In this document: in pieces, positions 30,140-41,430 of the stretch
Position numbering within the stretch: position 1 is the first letter of the stretch
Layout of the letters: every line of letters starts with the position of its first letter
Assembly: GCA_033977485.1 (NCBI GenBank)
Contig: CM066993.1
Span: 25,534,001 to 25,598,000, forward strand
From: Hydrangea macrophylla
Lineage: Eukaryota; Streptophyta; Magnoliopsida; Cornales; Hydrangeaceae
DNA length: 64,000 nucleotides
Direction of reading: 5' to 3'
Made by a program: the position numbers and the translations under genes
The notes under the pieces: model-generated
The model's input: the letters and a program-made list of their open reading frames with translations, nothing else
The model's database searches: none
Told to the model about the DNA's origin: nothing

Positions 30140-32101
30140 ATGTGTCACTCTCACTTTGACTCGTCTTCCCGATCGGAGGACGAGCAGTTGCGATCAGGAA
30201 CGCCGGATACCAGTCTAGATCCACCTTCTGCGACCCCCTCTGACCAACACAATGAGGGGAATATTCCTGTCCAAATACTAGATGACGAAGTAGTTCAGAG
30301 TGCTCCCATTACCTCGGTGTCTGGGTGGTAAGATAGTGAGGGGTCGAGGCCGAACAGTCCCGACATAGTGTTTGCCTGCGAGCGGATCGTCAGCACCCTT
30401 CGTGTCCCAGACTTAGGTTAGATCAGGCAGAGATACGACATCCCTGGCCATTTCTCCCTGGCGGCGCATGACTGCAAGGCTCACATACGCGAGTCGGGCT
30501 TTGTCACCTTATACGAGGATGCCCTTATGGCGGGCCTTCGTCTTCCTCTTCACCCAACTACCTGGGATGCGCTTATTTATCTTGGGATCTCCCTGGGATA
30601 ACTCGCCCCAAATGGTTGGAGATTCCTCATGGGGGGCATCTCCTTGTGGCCCCAACTCCTTGGGTATAAACTTATCCTACAGGAGTTCTTTTGGACCCAC
30701 CGACCATTCAAAGTGCACGGAGAGGCCAGCTTCTTCTCGCTGGGGGCCCGGCAAGGGAGGAAGATTATCGTCAATTGCCCGAGCAACAATTGCGGGTAAA
30801 AGAAGAATTTTTTTCCAAGTTTCCGCCCTTGGATTTTGTGAAGAGGCGTCGGGCATACAGTTGAGGATATCTTGGGCGGGGCAACTGAGGAGTAAGCCCT
30901 TAACCATTTTACCATGGTCTTGCTTCATTGTTGTCATTGAATCTTATGTTCTTCTTTTGTTTCTTTTATAGTGGGAGCAGTGGATCTGCCCAGTATTCCT
31001 GACGAGTGCCAAGCGAGGATCCTCTCATTGATCGAGGACCCAACTGACGTAAACAAAGTCTTGACCCGGTCGGGGCACGGCTTCGAGGCTCCAATCGTCC
31101 TAACAATCATCCTTGGTCAATTATCCATATACATCCCAGACGAGCCTGCTCTCACCTTTTCCTGTTATGTAACGGACTTGTGTCTTTTTCGATTTTGTAG
31201 AGATGGCTCCCAAGAACCCGGCAGCCCTCAAGGAAAAGGAGGCGGCGCTGATGACCCGAATGGGTCTCAAAAGAAAGAAACAGGAACCTATTGAGGGTCA
31301 ACCACTTAAAAGGATCACCAGGGGGATCATAATACAGGCGGAGGAGATTGCTATGACCTCGATACCCGGAGTCACCATTGTTGCACCACCAACTTTGCAT
31401 CCCATCACCAAAATGACCAGGGTCTCATTCCCCAGCTTGGATGAGCCAAGCTGTGCAGGGCTGTCCTCAAGGCCGGCAGTGGAGACGGTGGATGAAGCCC
31501 GCTGGAGGGTCCGTCCCAGGCTGCTATAGAGTCAAATAGACAAATGCACTCTACTGAGTCCCGAGGCCATAATCGCCTGGCTTTATAGCATCAGCCACAT
31601 GGTGAGTTACTTTGCATTCTTCATGCTGCCTACTTCTCCGTTCGAAATGCTAACAACTGTCCTCTTTTGCAGGTTGGCTGTATAGCTACGGGGGCTGAGG
31701 TAACCCTGCCCAGTCTGGCTGAGAGACTGACCACGGCTAAAGCTACCTTGTCTGCTAAGAAAGCTGCCCGAGAGTCCGCTGATTTTGCCCTCTTTGTGGA
31801 GGAAGAGAAGTCCAGGGCTTTGGGCTTGGAGCTAGTGGAGGCCCGGGATACCATCTCAATTGAGCGGCTCATTCAAAAGTCTGCCGAGGCCAATGTTGCA
31901 GCTGCAGAGGTTGGTCGGGTGGCCGCTTGGAAGGAAATCGAGGTCCTCATAGCCACTCTATCCGAAGGCACTGCGGCCCAGGAATCCAAGGCCAAGGACA
32001 CCGAAGAGGAGTTTGAGGCTGGATTCCTCAAGGTTTACGCGGACCTCACCGCCTGGGTTGCTGAGGATCACCCAGACTGGGACATTTCTGGCTACTCCTA
32101 G
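30140..32101 (+). pseudogene. Antisense extra ORF of E (putative gypsy-type transposon protein, spliced)
   Basis: Runs opposite to gag-pol. The first exon begins MCHSHFDSSSRSEDEQ. It contains LRLPLHPTTWDALIYLG and NGWRFLMGGISLWPQLLG, which I match to the plant family annotated as putative gypsy-type transposon / Transposase_28. It has in-frame stops at about 30329, 30419, 30599 and 30797. Intron-like gaps are visible: 30892-30971 (GTAAGC...TTTATAG), one ending at 31200 (TTTTGTAG) and 31612-31672 (GTGAGT...TTTGCAG). The last exon is a long coiled coil (AERLTTAKATLSAKKAAR onward) ending DISGYS before TAG at 32099. Such extra ORFs are known in Tat elements and their role is unknown. Confidence 0.7.
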
Positions 32102-32407
32102 GCTGAATCTGACTGCTGGAAGGAGGACCAGGCTACTGGAGGGGAGCTTGCTGCGGCTAAACCGACCGGGACTACTCCTACAGGAGTTGACATCGTGTTC
32201 GTCGCGAATGACTTGTAGAAACTCTCGTTCTCTTTCCTCTTCACTTTTTTTTGGGAGGCTATTACAACTGCCCCCTGGCTGTACAAAGTTTTAATGAAAA
32301 GGTCCTTGAGACCATCCTTTCCATTAACCATTTATTATCTTGTACTTGTATGATTGTTTTGTGATTTCCAACTTCCGACCAGTTTTTATTTTTTTGACCG
32401 TGACTGA

Positions 32408-32581
32408 TCTCAATCCCTGCCTTTGCAAATGGTTTAGGGATCATAATCGGTAGAACAACTGGTCTTCTTGACCTGCCTAAAAGGTCCAGTCCAATCTCAA
32501 TCCCTGCCTTAGCAAATGGTTAAGGGATCATAACCAGTAGAACAGCTGGTCTTCTTGACATGCCTGAAAGGTCCCGTCCGG
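32408..32581. repeat. 87-bp tandem duplication
   Basis: Two copies start at 32408 and 32495 with about 90% identity by eye. Confidence 0.8.
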
Positions 32582-32880
32582 TGTATCATGGGATTTTATC
32601 CTATTTTACTGCCCGGACAATTTTTCTCTGGCCTGTGTAGGTACTTAGGAATGTTAGGATTCCAAGTCCTATTAGTGACCGGTATGATTTCCTGTTTAGT
32701 TTGCCCTACCCCCCAACCTTTTGCTAAGGCAGGCATATAGGGGGGTGACCGTAGGAAACCAACCTGGAACATGGGTGGTTGTAGGGTCCTTTGGGACTTA
32801 CCATCGTCAGCCACCTAGGGGGCATTGCCCCCATTGTAGGTTAGACCTAAGCCAGTCCTGTGCCTCGGGTTTTGGACCCA

Positions 32881-32990
32881 AGGTCTTTAAAGTGCCTAGG
32901 GTCTAACCCTGAGGTCTTTTAAGTGCCTGGGGTCTGACACTGAGGTCTTTTAAGTGACTGGGGTCTGACCCCGAGGTCTTTTAAGTGAGC
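32881..32990. repeat. 31-bp tandem repeat, 3.5 copies
   Basis: aggtctttt starts at 32881, 32912, 32943 and 32974, an exact 31-bp period. Confidence 0.85.
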
Positions 32991-33096
32991 AAACACGAAG
33001 AAGAGTTATTTGGTGAAAAAAGAAACTTTTATTACTATATGAATAGATATGCTTGGATCGAGCTACATGGTTCCTTACCAACATTATTGTCATTCC

Positions 33097-34370
33097 TCAT
33101 TGGAAGTACTTACGGAGGTGTTTCATGTTCCAAGGATGAGAGTGGTCGTGCCCGTCTAGAGTTTGTAACCAATAGGTTCCTGGGCGGTTGACTCAGGTAA
33201 CTAGGTATGGACCTTCCTAGTTTGGCCCCAACTTTCCATGCCTCGGAACTTTTGTGGACTGGTTTACTACCTTCAGGAACAGATCTCCTATCTATAAACT
33301 ATGATGCTTCACCTTGCTGTTATAGTATCGGGAGACTCTCTGCTTGTAGGCTGCCACTTTCAGATACGCTCGGTCTCTTTTTCTTCTACCAAGTTAAGTT
33401 CCGCCCTTAGGGCATCTTCATTGTCTAGCTCGTAAAAATTTGCCACCCGGTAAGTTGTTAACCCAAGCTCCATGGGGACCACAGCCTCAAAGCCGTAGGT
33501 TAGAGAGAACGGCATTTCACTTATTGTCGCTCGGGGTGTAGTGCGGTAATCCTATAGGAGGGTCGGTAGTACCTCTGTCCATAGCCCTTTGGTGCTTTCA
33601 AGCCTCATTTTAATTAACTTAAGAATAGTCCGGTTGGTTACCTCGGCTTGGCCATTGGCCTGGGGGGGGATGAGTAGTGATCGATTATCCCTTAGCCTGA
33701 GCAGAACTGCCTGAATACCGGGGTGTCAAATTGCCTACCGTTGTCACTAACCAGGACCCAGGGGATGCCAAACCTGCTAAGGATGTTCCTCTCCACGAAG
33801 TTTTCCATTTTCTTCTCGGTGATTGTTGCTAAGGGCTCGGCCTCCGCCCACTTGGTGAAGTAATCCACGGCAATGACAGCGAACTTGACTTATTCCTTTC
33901 CCGTTGGTAGAGGACCGATAATGTTAATGCCCCATTGAGCGAACAGTCAGGGGCTAAAGATTGGCCTCCGAAGTTCTCCTGGACGGTTGATCATGGGAGA
34001 AAATCTTTGGTACATATCACACCTCTTGACGTACTCTTGAGAGTCTTTAGCCTTGGTCAGCCTATAGTAACCTTGCAGTAGGGCTTTGCGTGAGAGTGCC
34101 CGGCCTTCGATGTGGTTCCCGCACACCCCTTCATGGATTTCGTACAGTATTGTTTGGACCTACATAGGATGGACATAGCGGAGGTATGGTATAGAAAATC
34201 CCCTTTTGTAGAGGATGCCATCAATGATGTGGTACCTTGCCACTCGGTATTTAACCCGACGGGCTTCTTCCTTTCCTTCTGGTAATACGCCTGTTACCAG
34301 AAATGCCATGATTAGGTCCATCCAGCTAGGTTCTAGGGTGGCTGGTTCGACCTCCATGCATTCTGAGTTG
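33097..34370 (-). pseudogene. pol: Integrase of E (degenerate)
   Basis: The minus strand shows the zinc-binding start (RRVKYRVARYHIIDGILYKR, then HEGVCGNHIEGRAL with the His pair and CDMYQRF) and catalytic core stretches GPLPTGKE, VDYFTKWAEAEPLA and SDNGRQFD (second D). The region with the third acidic residue reads SPPQANGQAEVTNR. The C-terminal domain includes GKLGPN, EGPYLVT and a final PWNMKHLRKYFQ ending at 33097. Several stops and at least two frame changes break it. Integrase would insert the DNA copy. Confidence 0.88.
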
Positions 34371-34399
34371 ATCACACTTGGCTCGGGTAGGTACTCTAT

Positions 34400-34792
34400 C
34401 CTTATCCCGGGCAAGTCTGACTTAAAGGATGAAGCAAGGCGGGCTAACCGATCGGTCCTAGTGTTTTCCTCCGTAGGTATCTGCGTAACAGAGAACCCCT
34501 GAAGTTTCTTTGAAACTACTGGGACAAGGGATAGATAAGCTACCATGTTATGCTCTCGAGCCTCATACTCTTGATTGACGTGATTTACCAAGACCTAAGA
34601 GTTGATGTACCCTTGAATTTGCAATGCACCAATTGAGGTCGCCATTTCTAATCTGACCAACAAGGCTTCGTATTCAGCCTCGTTATTGGAGGCTTTGAAT
34701 TCGAACCTGAGCGTATACTCGAACTGGATTCCATCAGGCGTGGTTAAGATGGTCCCTACTCTGCTACCCTGTTTGTTGGAAGAACCATCCAT
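34400..34792 (-). pseudogene. pol: Archaeal-type RNase H (aRNH) of E
   Basis: DGSSNKQGSRVGTILTTPDG and FEFKASNNEAEYEALL carry the first D and the E of the second RNase H domain found only in Tat-clade elements. A further part, TEENTRTDRLARLASS, has the last D. One stop lies near 34596. Its presence after the normal RNase H defines the clade. Confidence 0.85.
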
Positions 34793-34819
34793 ATAAAGTA
34801 CCCAGGTCAGGATATCTGG

Positions 34820-35303
34820 CTATAGCCTGGGCGGTAAGATCAGTGGGGCAGTTTCTTCAACTGGGACTTCTTGGTATGTGAATTCAACAATGAAGTCTTC
34901 CATTGCATGTCCCTTGATTGCTGTGCGGGGTCTGTGGAACACTTCAAATTCTTCTAACTCCAAGGCCCATTTTACGAGCCTCCCGGACGTTTCAGGCTTA
35001 CTCAAGATCTTATGGAGGGGCTGATCTGTAAGGACCACGATGACGTGGGCCTGGAAATACGAGCTGAAGTGATTAGGGTGAAGGTGAGCTTTTCAATCTG
35101 GGAGTATCTACTTTCTACGCCTTGAAGTGCTCGAACTGTGTAATATACCAGGAATTGTATCTCGTGCTCTTCTCGAATGAGTGCCGAGCTGACCGCCGAG
35201 GGTGACACCGCCAGGTACAAGAATAATTCCTCGCCTGGCGTCGGCATTGAGAGTAGAGGGGGCGATGCCAAGTACTTCTTGAGTTCTTGGAATGCTTCCT
35301 CAC
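34820..35303 (-). pseudogene. pol: RNase H of E (degenerate)
   Basis: LFLYLAVSPSAVSSALIREE, then VESRYSQIEKL and, in another frame, VLTDQPLHKILSKPETSGRL with EFEVFHRPRTAIKGHAMEDF. This matches the Ty3/gypsy RNase H and connection. The first catalytic D is not seen (YLA in place of YLD or similar). Frame breaks lie near 35050. Confidence 0.82.
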
Positions 35304-35397
35304 ACTCTTCTGATCACTAAAAAGCTTTCAAAAGGATCTTGAAGAATGGCATACACCGATTGGTAGGTTGGGACACAAATCTATTTAATGCTGTGAC

Positions 35398-36194
35398 TCA
35401 CCCGGACAAACTCTGTACCTCTTTGGTTGACTTGGGTGACCGCATGTTTAAGATGGCTTGAATTTTTTTGGGGTTCGCCTCAATCCTCCGCCTGCTAACT
35501 AGGTGCCCAAGAAACTTCCCAGACGAAATGCCAAATGTGTACTTGGCCAGGTTCAACCTCATCCCAAACATTCTCAAAATGCTAAAGGCCCTGGCTAAGT
35601 GCTTAAGATGGTCAGACTCTTCCCACCTTTTAACCAGCAAATCGTTAACGTAAACCTCCATGGATTTTTTGATCAAGTCCTTAAACATGTGATTGACCAG
35701 GTGCTGATAGGTTGCCCAGCATTTTTGAGGCCGAACGGCATGACTTTGTAGCAGTAGGTCCCCCGATCCGTGATGAATGAGGATTTTTCTTCATCCCCGG
35801 GGAACATGCTAATCTGATTGTACCCGGAGTAGGCTTCCATAAACAAAAGGAGTGAATGACTGGCTATGGATTCCACAAGGAGATCTATCCTAGGCAGTGG
35901 GTAGCAGTCCTTGGGGCAGGTTTTGTTCAGATCGGCGAAGTCCACACACATCCTTCACTTCCTATTGCTTTTCTTAACCAGTACTACGTTAGCTAACCAG
36001 TCGGGATATTGGACCTCTCGAATAGATTTTTCTTTGAGGAGTTTATCGACCTCCTCCCGTACTGCCTCCTGTCTCTCGATGGCCATGCCCCGTCTCTTCT
36101 GCTTCACAGACCGAGAATCTGGCTTAACATTGAGTCGGTGAGACATTACCCGGGGGTCAATCCCGAGCATGTCTTTATGACACCAAGCAAACAT
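35398..36194 (-). pseudogene. pol: Reverse transcriptase of E (degenerate)
   Basis: Motifs in order: AWCHKDMLGIDPRVMSHRLN, EVQYPDWLANVVLVKKSN, MCVDFADLNKTCPKDCYPLP, FMEAYSGYNQISM (first catalytic D reads E), VMPFGLKNAG, and the active-site box YVNDLLVK where the first D of YVDD is N. The thumb follows (LNLAKYTFGISSGKFLGHLV). A stop near 35955 and frame breaks near 35680 occur. Two catalytic positions are changed, so it is inactive. Confidence 0.9.
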
Positions 36195-36299
36195 ATCTTG
36201 ACTCGGTCGTAGGAACTGGATTAGCTTCTTCTTGAGGCCGGGCTCCAGCTGGGTGCCGATGGTGACTATTGGATCGGGGAGTTATGGGTCTAGCATAAC

Positions 36300-36950
36300 C
36301 TATTTCAGATCCCCAATCGGTCCCACTCTATCTCTTTGATCCCTCGGGTCCATCTCCTGGACATTCAGTGTTTCAGCGATGGCCTCCTGGCGCAAAGAAC
36401 TGACATAGCATTTTCGAGCGACGGCTTGGTCTCCGCGTAGGCTCCTGGGCCCCTGGGGGGTTGGGAATTTAACCACCAGGCTGTGCGTTGATACGATTGC
36501 ACTAGCCTGGTTAAGGGTTATCCTCCCAAGGATGATGTTATACACAGATGGAGCTTGCACAACCACAAAGCTTGCCAGTACAGATGCCTGCTGAGGGTAG
36601 ACTCCCATGAGGACCAGGAGCTCGATGGTACTGAGTGGTTGGGTTCTGGATCCGTTGAACCTTACCAGGGAGGTCGGAGCCAATCCTTGGATATCCCGAG
36701 CTGATCGAATGCTGAGACAAACATGATGTCGGAGGAGCTGCCTGTGTCTACCAACATCCTTTTAACCACGTAGTTTGCTACGGAGAGCGTCACCACCAGC
36801 AGATCATCATGGGGGTAGTGTAGGTCTAGCATGTCTTCAGATGAGAACGTCAATATGTCGGTTGGGAGAGAGCGGGTGGATTGGACATGCCAAACATCTG
36901 ATCGAGATGCTCGGGCATGCCTCTTCCTGACCGACCGTGAATCCCCTTCG
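36300..36950 (-). pseudogene. pol: Protease of E (degenerate)
   Basis: VKRMLVDTGSSSDIMFVSAF (D-T-G intact, about 36725-36770), preceded by SEDMLDLHYPHDDLLVVTLS. It is followed in another frame by ASFVVVQAPSVYNIILGR, the ILGR strand. A Tat-type retropepsin with a frameshift near 36665. Confidence 0.85.
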
Positions 36951-37020
36951 CCTAAAATGCTTCGGAGATTACATTGATCTGCCCAAGGAGTCGTGGTTGC
37001 TCGGGGTCCTGGGTTTCTTA

Positions 37021-38604
37021 TCAGGGTCGTCTTTTTGCCGCCACGAATTCATCTAGGTGGCCCTGCTCGATCAGCTTCTTAATGGCAATCTTAAGCTTGA
37101 ACCAATCCTTTGTGTCATGCCCATAGTATTTGTGGAAGCGGCAGAACTTGTCCCGGTTCCTCTTATCAGGCGGACTTTTCAACTTGGCAGGCTCCTGGAG
37201 TAACCTTTGGATCTTTGCGGTGGCCATAACTTTATGTATTGGCCAGGAAAGGGGGGTGAAGGTAATTGGGGCCTGATCCCGAATGCCTCTCTGTTGATCT
37301 TGTCTGGGCTTCTTTCCTAGGCCCTCCTCAGAGCCTTCCCATTTCTGTTTAGTTTTAGGGGACTTTTCTCTCGTAAAGCTGGCGCGATTAGACTTCAGAA
37401 ACTCCTCTATGTCGATGTACTTTCCAACCCTCTCTGAGAGTTCCACCAAGGTTGCAGGTCGGTCATGGTGGAATGACGTAGCAACTTTGGTATGTTGAAC
37501 CCCCAAGCAGAAAGCCATGATTGCGGCCTTTTTGCTCAGGTTGTAGATCTGGAGCCTCTGGTGATTGAAATGGACCACGTACTCCATCAGGGATTCTCCC
37601 TTTTGTTGCTTGATGATAAGCAATTTGGTATCCGTTTATGACCGATCGAGCATCCCCACAAACTAGCTAATGAAGAGCTTGATCAATGTCTTGAAGTCAT
37701 CAACCGTTCGGGGTTTCAGAGCATGGAACCACTGTGCCGTTGGACCTTTTAGGGTACTAGGGAAGGCCAGACATAGTAGCTCGTCGACCGTGGTGACTAG
37801 CGCCATCTGGGCCTTGTAAGTGCGAATATGATCCACTTGGCTCCCTGAACTGTCATAAGAGCTGAGATGTGGAGGTTTGAATTTTCGCGGGATGGGGAAT
37901 GAGGTGATCCGAGCAGTGAAAGGTGACTCGGTCTTCGTATTGGTGTGATCGTGGAGCTCCTTGCGGTTTAATTTTTCAATTTGCTGCTGCAACTCCTCGA
38001 TTTGGGTCTTTACATCTCGCCCGGTACCCCTTTCTATATCCGAGCGGTATGTCAGGTCTGATGATGATGCTTTTTCCTCGAAGTGCATCATTCTTGGGGA
38101 AAGAACCCAGCTCCGACTACCGGCAATCGTATGCCTAAGATCTCCCCGGCTCCTGACCAGAGGGTCTTTGGCTGATTCTCGGGCCTTTTGTCCTGATTCC
38201 TCTCTTCTGGTGGCACATCGTCTATTGATGATATCTCTAGCATCTTCCACCTGGCGAGGATTGGTCCGAGCTTGCATCCTGGCATGCCTGGGCGCTCTGC
38301 TACGATCACCATCCCAGACGTGTTCCCAATTCGACGGGAATACCGGTGCAGAGTGGGTATGGTTCCGGACTCTTGCGGGCTCCCGGTCGGGGGCACTCTT
38401 CCCGATCTGGTTCTCGGATTGAGGATGCTTCTCCTACAAGGCCAACAACACTTCGATCTACTGTTGGGTTTACCGCTGGCCTTCCAAAAGTTACGCGAGA
38501 GCCGCTGTCATTTGCTCAGAGGTCATGGAGGAGGCATGTTGCTCGAGCTGCAAGTTCTCTTGACCGACCGGAGTAGTATTTTTCTTACCCGTCTTCGGTG
38601 GTAT
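37021..38604 (-). pseudogene. gag: Gag of E (degenerate)
   Basis: One frame runs from 38604, where the start codon position reads ATA, to 37021, with stops near 38486, 38462, 38453, 37663 and 37624. Core motifs: TARITSFPIPRKFKPP, YDSSGSQVDHIRTYKAQMAL, LKGPTAQWFHALKP, ESLMEYVVHFNHQRL. The CCHC-like segment CRFHKYYGHDTKDWFKLK is typical of Tat Gag. A coiled coil, KTQIEELQQQIEKLNRKEL, is at about 37990. Structural protein of the particle, dead here. Confidence 0.88.
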
Positions 38605-38644
38605 GTTGATCAGTCAAGGAATTTGTTGGTGAAAAACTTATCGT

Positions 38645-38663
38645 TTCCCACAGATAGCGCAAA
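38645..38663 (-). other. Primer binding site of E
   Basis: The minus strand reads TTTGCGCTATCTGTGGGAA right after the 5' LTR, close to the Tat-clade PBS TGGCGCCGTCTGTGGGAA. Confidence 0.7.
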
Positions 38664-38665
38664 AC

Positions 38666-39282
38666 TGATGATGCCAAAAATTGGTAAGAGAAATTTAGAG
38701 AGAGAGAGATACGGGGAACACAAAAGTTTGTACGTGGTTCGGTCCCATTAAGGAGGTGACCTACATCCACTGGTATGTCAGTGTGCTTTACTAGTAGATC
38801 ACCGGTGGGCCTGGTGAGCCTACAGTTGGGCGGCACTACCAGTAAAATCGATCGGGTTTATGCGTATCAGTGAGAACAATATGCTATTCCTCTTTTACAG
38901 AATGCCACCCCGTAAAGAGGGTAGGTGGGCTCTTTTATAGATGCAAGAATCCTCCTATACATGGTAAGTAATCAGATTAGGAAGCCTAATCTGATTGCAA
39001 TTGATTTACATAAATTTAGGGGAGTTTCCTAAGTGGTTTAGGAAACTGCTCATTCTTCCCAACAATCTTCTGGTCGGATTAGGAAACCGTGGAGTAGCTT
39101 GGTTGCCAAGCTACACCTCGTGGAGAGTAGCAGCGTAGTACACCCGAGCTATTGGAACGCCCCGAACGATCATAGTCGATGACCTCGGGATTGATGGGCC
39201 ACAAGTGCCTATTGTGGAAATTTCGGGCTCTTGAATGCCAATGTGGTGGTCTGTCTTTGACTGAATATTTCTGGACATATCA
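38666..39282 (-). repeat. 5' LTR of E (617 bp)
   Basis: Direct repeat of 28719-29333. On the minus strand it is the 5' LTR. It keeps the TATA box (38932-38939) and the inverted repeat (38968-38998, 13 of 14 pairs). Confidence 0.92.
38932..38939 (-). promoter_or_regulatory. TATA box in 5' LTR of E
   Basis: The minus strand reads TATAAAAGAGCC, a strong TATA match conserved in both LTRs. It lies about 345 bases inside the LTR with the palindromic element about 30 bases upstream. Confidence 0.6.
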
Positions 39283-39287
39283 AGTAT
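39283..39287. repeat. Right target-site duplication of E (AGTAT)
   Basis: Partner of 28714-28718. The LTR of D continues from here. Confidence 0.93.
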
Positions 39288-39788
39288 GAAATCAAAATTG
39301 AAAATCAAGGTGAAAATCAATCTCTAATCATGAATATTCAACAAAATCAGAAGAGATTTGGATCTAGCCATGTGAGTGTGTGAGAAACAAGGAAGGAAGA
39401 AGATGAGTATTCTAACAAATAAAATAAAACTAAGCTAGATCCAAATCTTATATATCTATAGATACAAAAATAGGAATTAGAGATGAATATTGATGTCTAC
39501 CTCTTGGAGGATTCTCAATTATGCAATCAAAGTTGATTTGAAGATCTTCGTCTTCAAGTGTTCTTTAACCTCTTTAAGCATTCACCTATGGAAGTTAATG
39601 GAGGCAATTGATGACTAATTCTTCTAATCTAATTATCTTGAGATTAGTTTTGTAAAACTTTCATTCATAATTCACTTCCTATCTCTAGAAATCTCTTTAA
39701 AATTCTAAGCATATTCCCCTCTCTCTTCTAAGTATGTTCAATTGTGTACTTAAAGCTTCTTCAAGATATTCCAAGATCACTCAAGATG

Positions 39789-39823
39789 ATCTCATATGAG
39801 ATGAATGAGAACTATATATAGAG
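39789..39823 (-). promoter_or_regulatory. TATA and adjoining palindrome in 3' LTR of D
   Basis: Minus strand: CTCTATATATAGT (39811-39823), followed 8 bases downstream by the perfect 14-bp palindrome ATCTCATATGAGAT (39789-39802). The same arrangement is at 55722-55756 in the 5' LTR. Confidence 0.5.
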
Positions 39824-40586
39824 TTTTGAAAACTTAACTCTTAAGTTTCAGGGTTAAAATAGGGATTTTAGAGAGCAGAAAATAGCTAAAATGGCCATTT
39901 CGGTGCCTAAACATAGTTTTTAGGCAATTTTCTCACAGTTGGAGGCTTCTAGAAGGGTCTAGAATTCAAAAAGCTCGATGGAGGAGGCATATGTTGGGTG
40001 CCGGCTTAGGTGGGACCCGCCATCTATTTTTTGTGATCCCTTGGTTGCCCTTAAGCTCTGTTTAAAATATTACGTTCACTGCTTTTCCAATTTTTTGTAA
40101 AAATGCTTTTTGTGTCTGAAATTGTCCGTTTATGTACCATTGGAAAGCTACCAAGTTGAATTTCAATATAAAAATATTCCCGAAGGTTTTGAAATGAAAA
40201 TTAAAGTCTGATTGAAGTCCGGAAGTCCTTCGAAACTTTCGTCATCTTTTTTAAATCAAATGACGTCTTTACCAAAATTGCTTTCAAATGTGCATCGATT
40301 TCAAACTTTTCTTCAAAATTGAATCTCTGGATACCTAGAATACTGCGTTTAGAATACTTCATGTTCATATAACCCTGAGTGAATATGAATTCTGAGAGAT
40401 GATTTTGACAAAATCGGGATTTTATTCATGGAAAATGGCTTTTCTGAGCTTGAAGTCACTTTCCGAAGTTCGATCTTTTGATTGTGTGGAATCCAGTACC
40501 TTCCATGGGGTACTTTTCATCATTGAATACTCCAAGATGTTGTCCACCCTAAATCCTATCAGTGTGGTCAAAATTGGGTGTCTATA

Positions 40587-40605
40587 GTTTGCCCCTCTTT
40601 GGCAG
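40587..40605 (-). other. Polypurine tract of D
   Basis: The minus strand reads ctgccaaagaggggcaaac directly before the 3' LTR start, a typical Tat PPT. Confidence 0.8.
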
Positions 40606-41194
40606 AGCTTATTGTTAATAACGTGAACTGCAAGTGAGTGCCAAAGCCAGAAGGCACCCAATAACCATACTGAGAGGTTTTAGGAAAAACAAAAATCTGC
40701 AAAAATCAAGAAATTCAAAAATTAGGGAAAATCAAGAAATCACGAATGCTGGAGCTACCTACGAATCCTTTCCAGGAATCAGAGCAGGGCGTAGTTCAAG
40801 CGCGCAAGGTGATACAGAAAATAACACATAACAACAATACAGATGAAATGCTCCTATCCTAGGATGCTGATGTAGTACGCAAATGTGAATATGTAAGTGC
40901 TGGAGGAATCATCCTTATAGGTTCTAGATGCAGAATCTAATGCAAGGGATGCAACGTATCACTCTTACAGTCGAATATGAGAAGTATGCTATCTGTATGA
41001 TGATTCTCGGAGTCTTGTCAGGGTCTTTCTTCTAATCTTAAGGCTTATAGGTGTCATCTATATCTCGGATGACTACTGAAGTAGCGGGGTATCTTGGATG
41101 AATTCTGAAAACAACTTAACGAAAGCTGAAAATAATGTCTCCTTAAACCCGGATGACTGGTGAGGAGTCCTTCTACTGGGGACAACTTGCTAAT

Positions 41195-41430
41195 GAAGAG
41201 TCCTAACCCCTGGACAATCTCTAAAATAATGCCTCCTTAAACCTAGATGACCGATGTAGAGTCCTAATCCCTGGACAATTGCTGATGTAGAGTCCTTCTG
41301 CTGGGGATGATTGCTGATGTAGAGTCCTTCTGCTGGGGACAATTTGCTGATGTAGAGTCCTTCTGCTGGGGACAATTTGCTGATGTAGAGTCCTTCTGCT
41401 GGGGACGATTACTGATGTAGAGTCCTTGAA
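41195..41430. repeat. Tandem array A1 of D (32-33-bp unit)
   Basis: Copies of tgatgtagagtccttctgct + ggggacaattgc. The four central copies (about 41283-41415) are nearly identical, so this array expanded more recently than that in F. Confidence 0.85.

Larger units (their letters stand above)
32102..33096. other. Spacer with tandem repeats between antisense ORF and integrase of E
   Basis: Two short tandem arrays are the only structure: an 87-bp unit twice (32408-32581, starting tctcaatccctgcctt) and a 31-bp unit 3.5 times (32881-32990, aggtcttttaagtgcctggg...). The 3' ends of pol and of the antisense ORF converge on this spacer. Confidence 0.7.
28719..39282 (-). mobile_element. Tat-type retrotransposon E, complete but degenerate
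   Basis: Minus-strand element of 10,564 bp with LTRs of 615 and 617 bp (TGA...ATCATCA), PBS, gag, protease, RT, RNase H, archaeal-type RNase H, integrase with C-terminal domain, an antisense extra ORF and a PPT. The AGTAT duplication is perfect. By eye the LTRs differ at roughly 8% of sites, and each coding domain has stops, so it is older than the two non-autonomous elements. The layout (antisense ORF between integrase and 3' LTR) resembles Grande-like members of the Tat clade. Confidence 0.93.
39283..40586 (-). repeat. 3' LTR of D, proximal (U3) part
   Basis: Continues 26631-28718 and matches 55218-56527. It carries a TATA-like element (39811-39823) and ends, on the + strand, gtgtctata, where the expected terminal CA pairing is mutated. 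Confidence 0.88.

Noticed and set aside
30577..30937. 112- and 86-aa minus-strand frames
   Set aside because: Antisense shadow of the extra ORF of E; the + strand carries the recognisable domain and splice sites.
38272..38751. 159-aa + strand frame
   Set aside because: Shadow of the gag of E on the other strand, running into the PBS and LTR.
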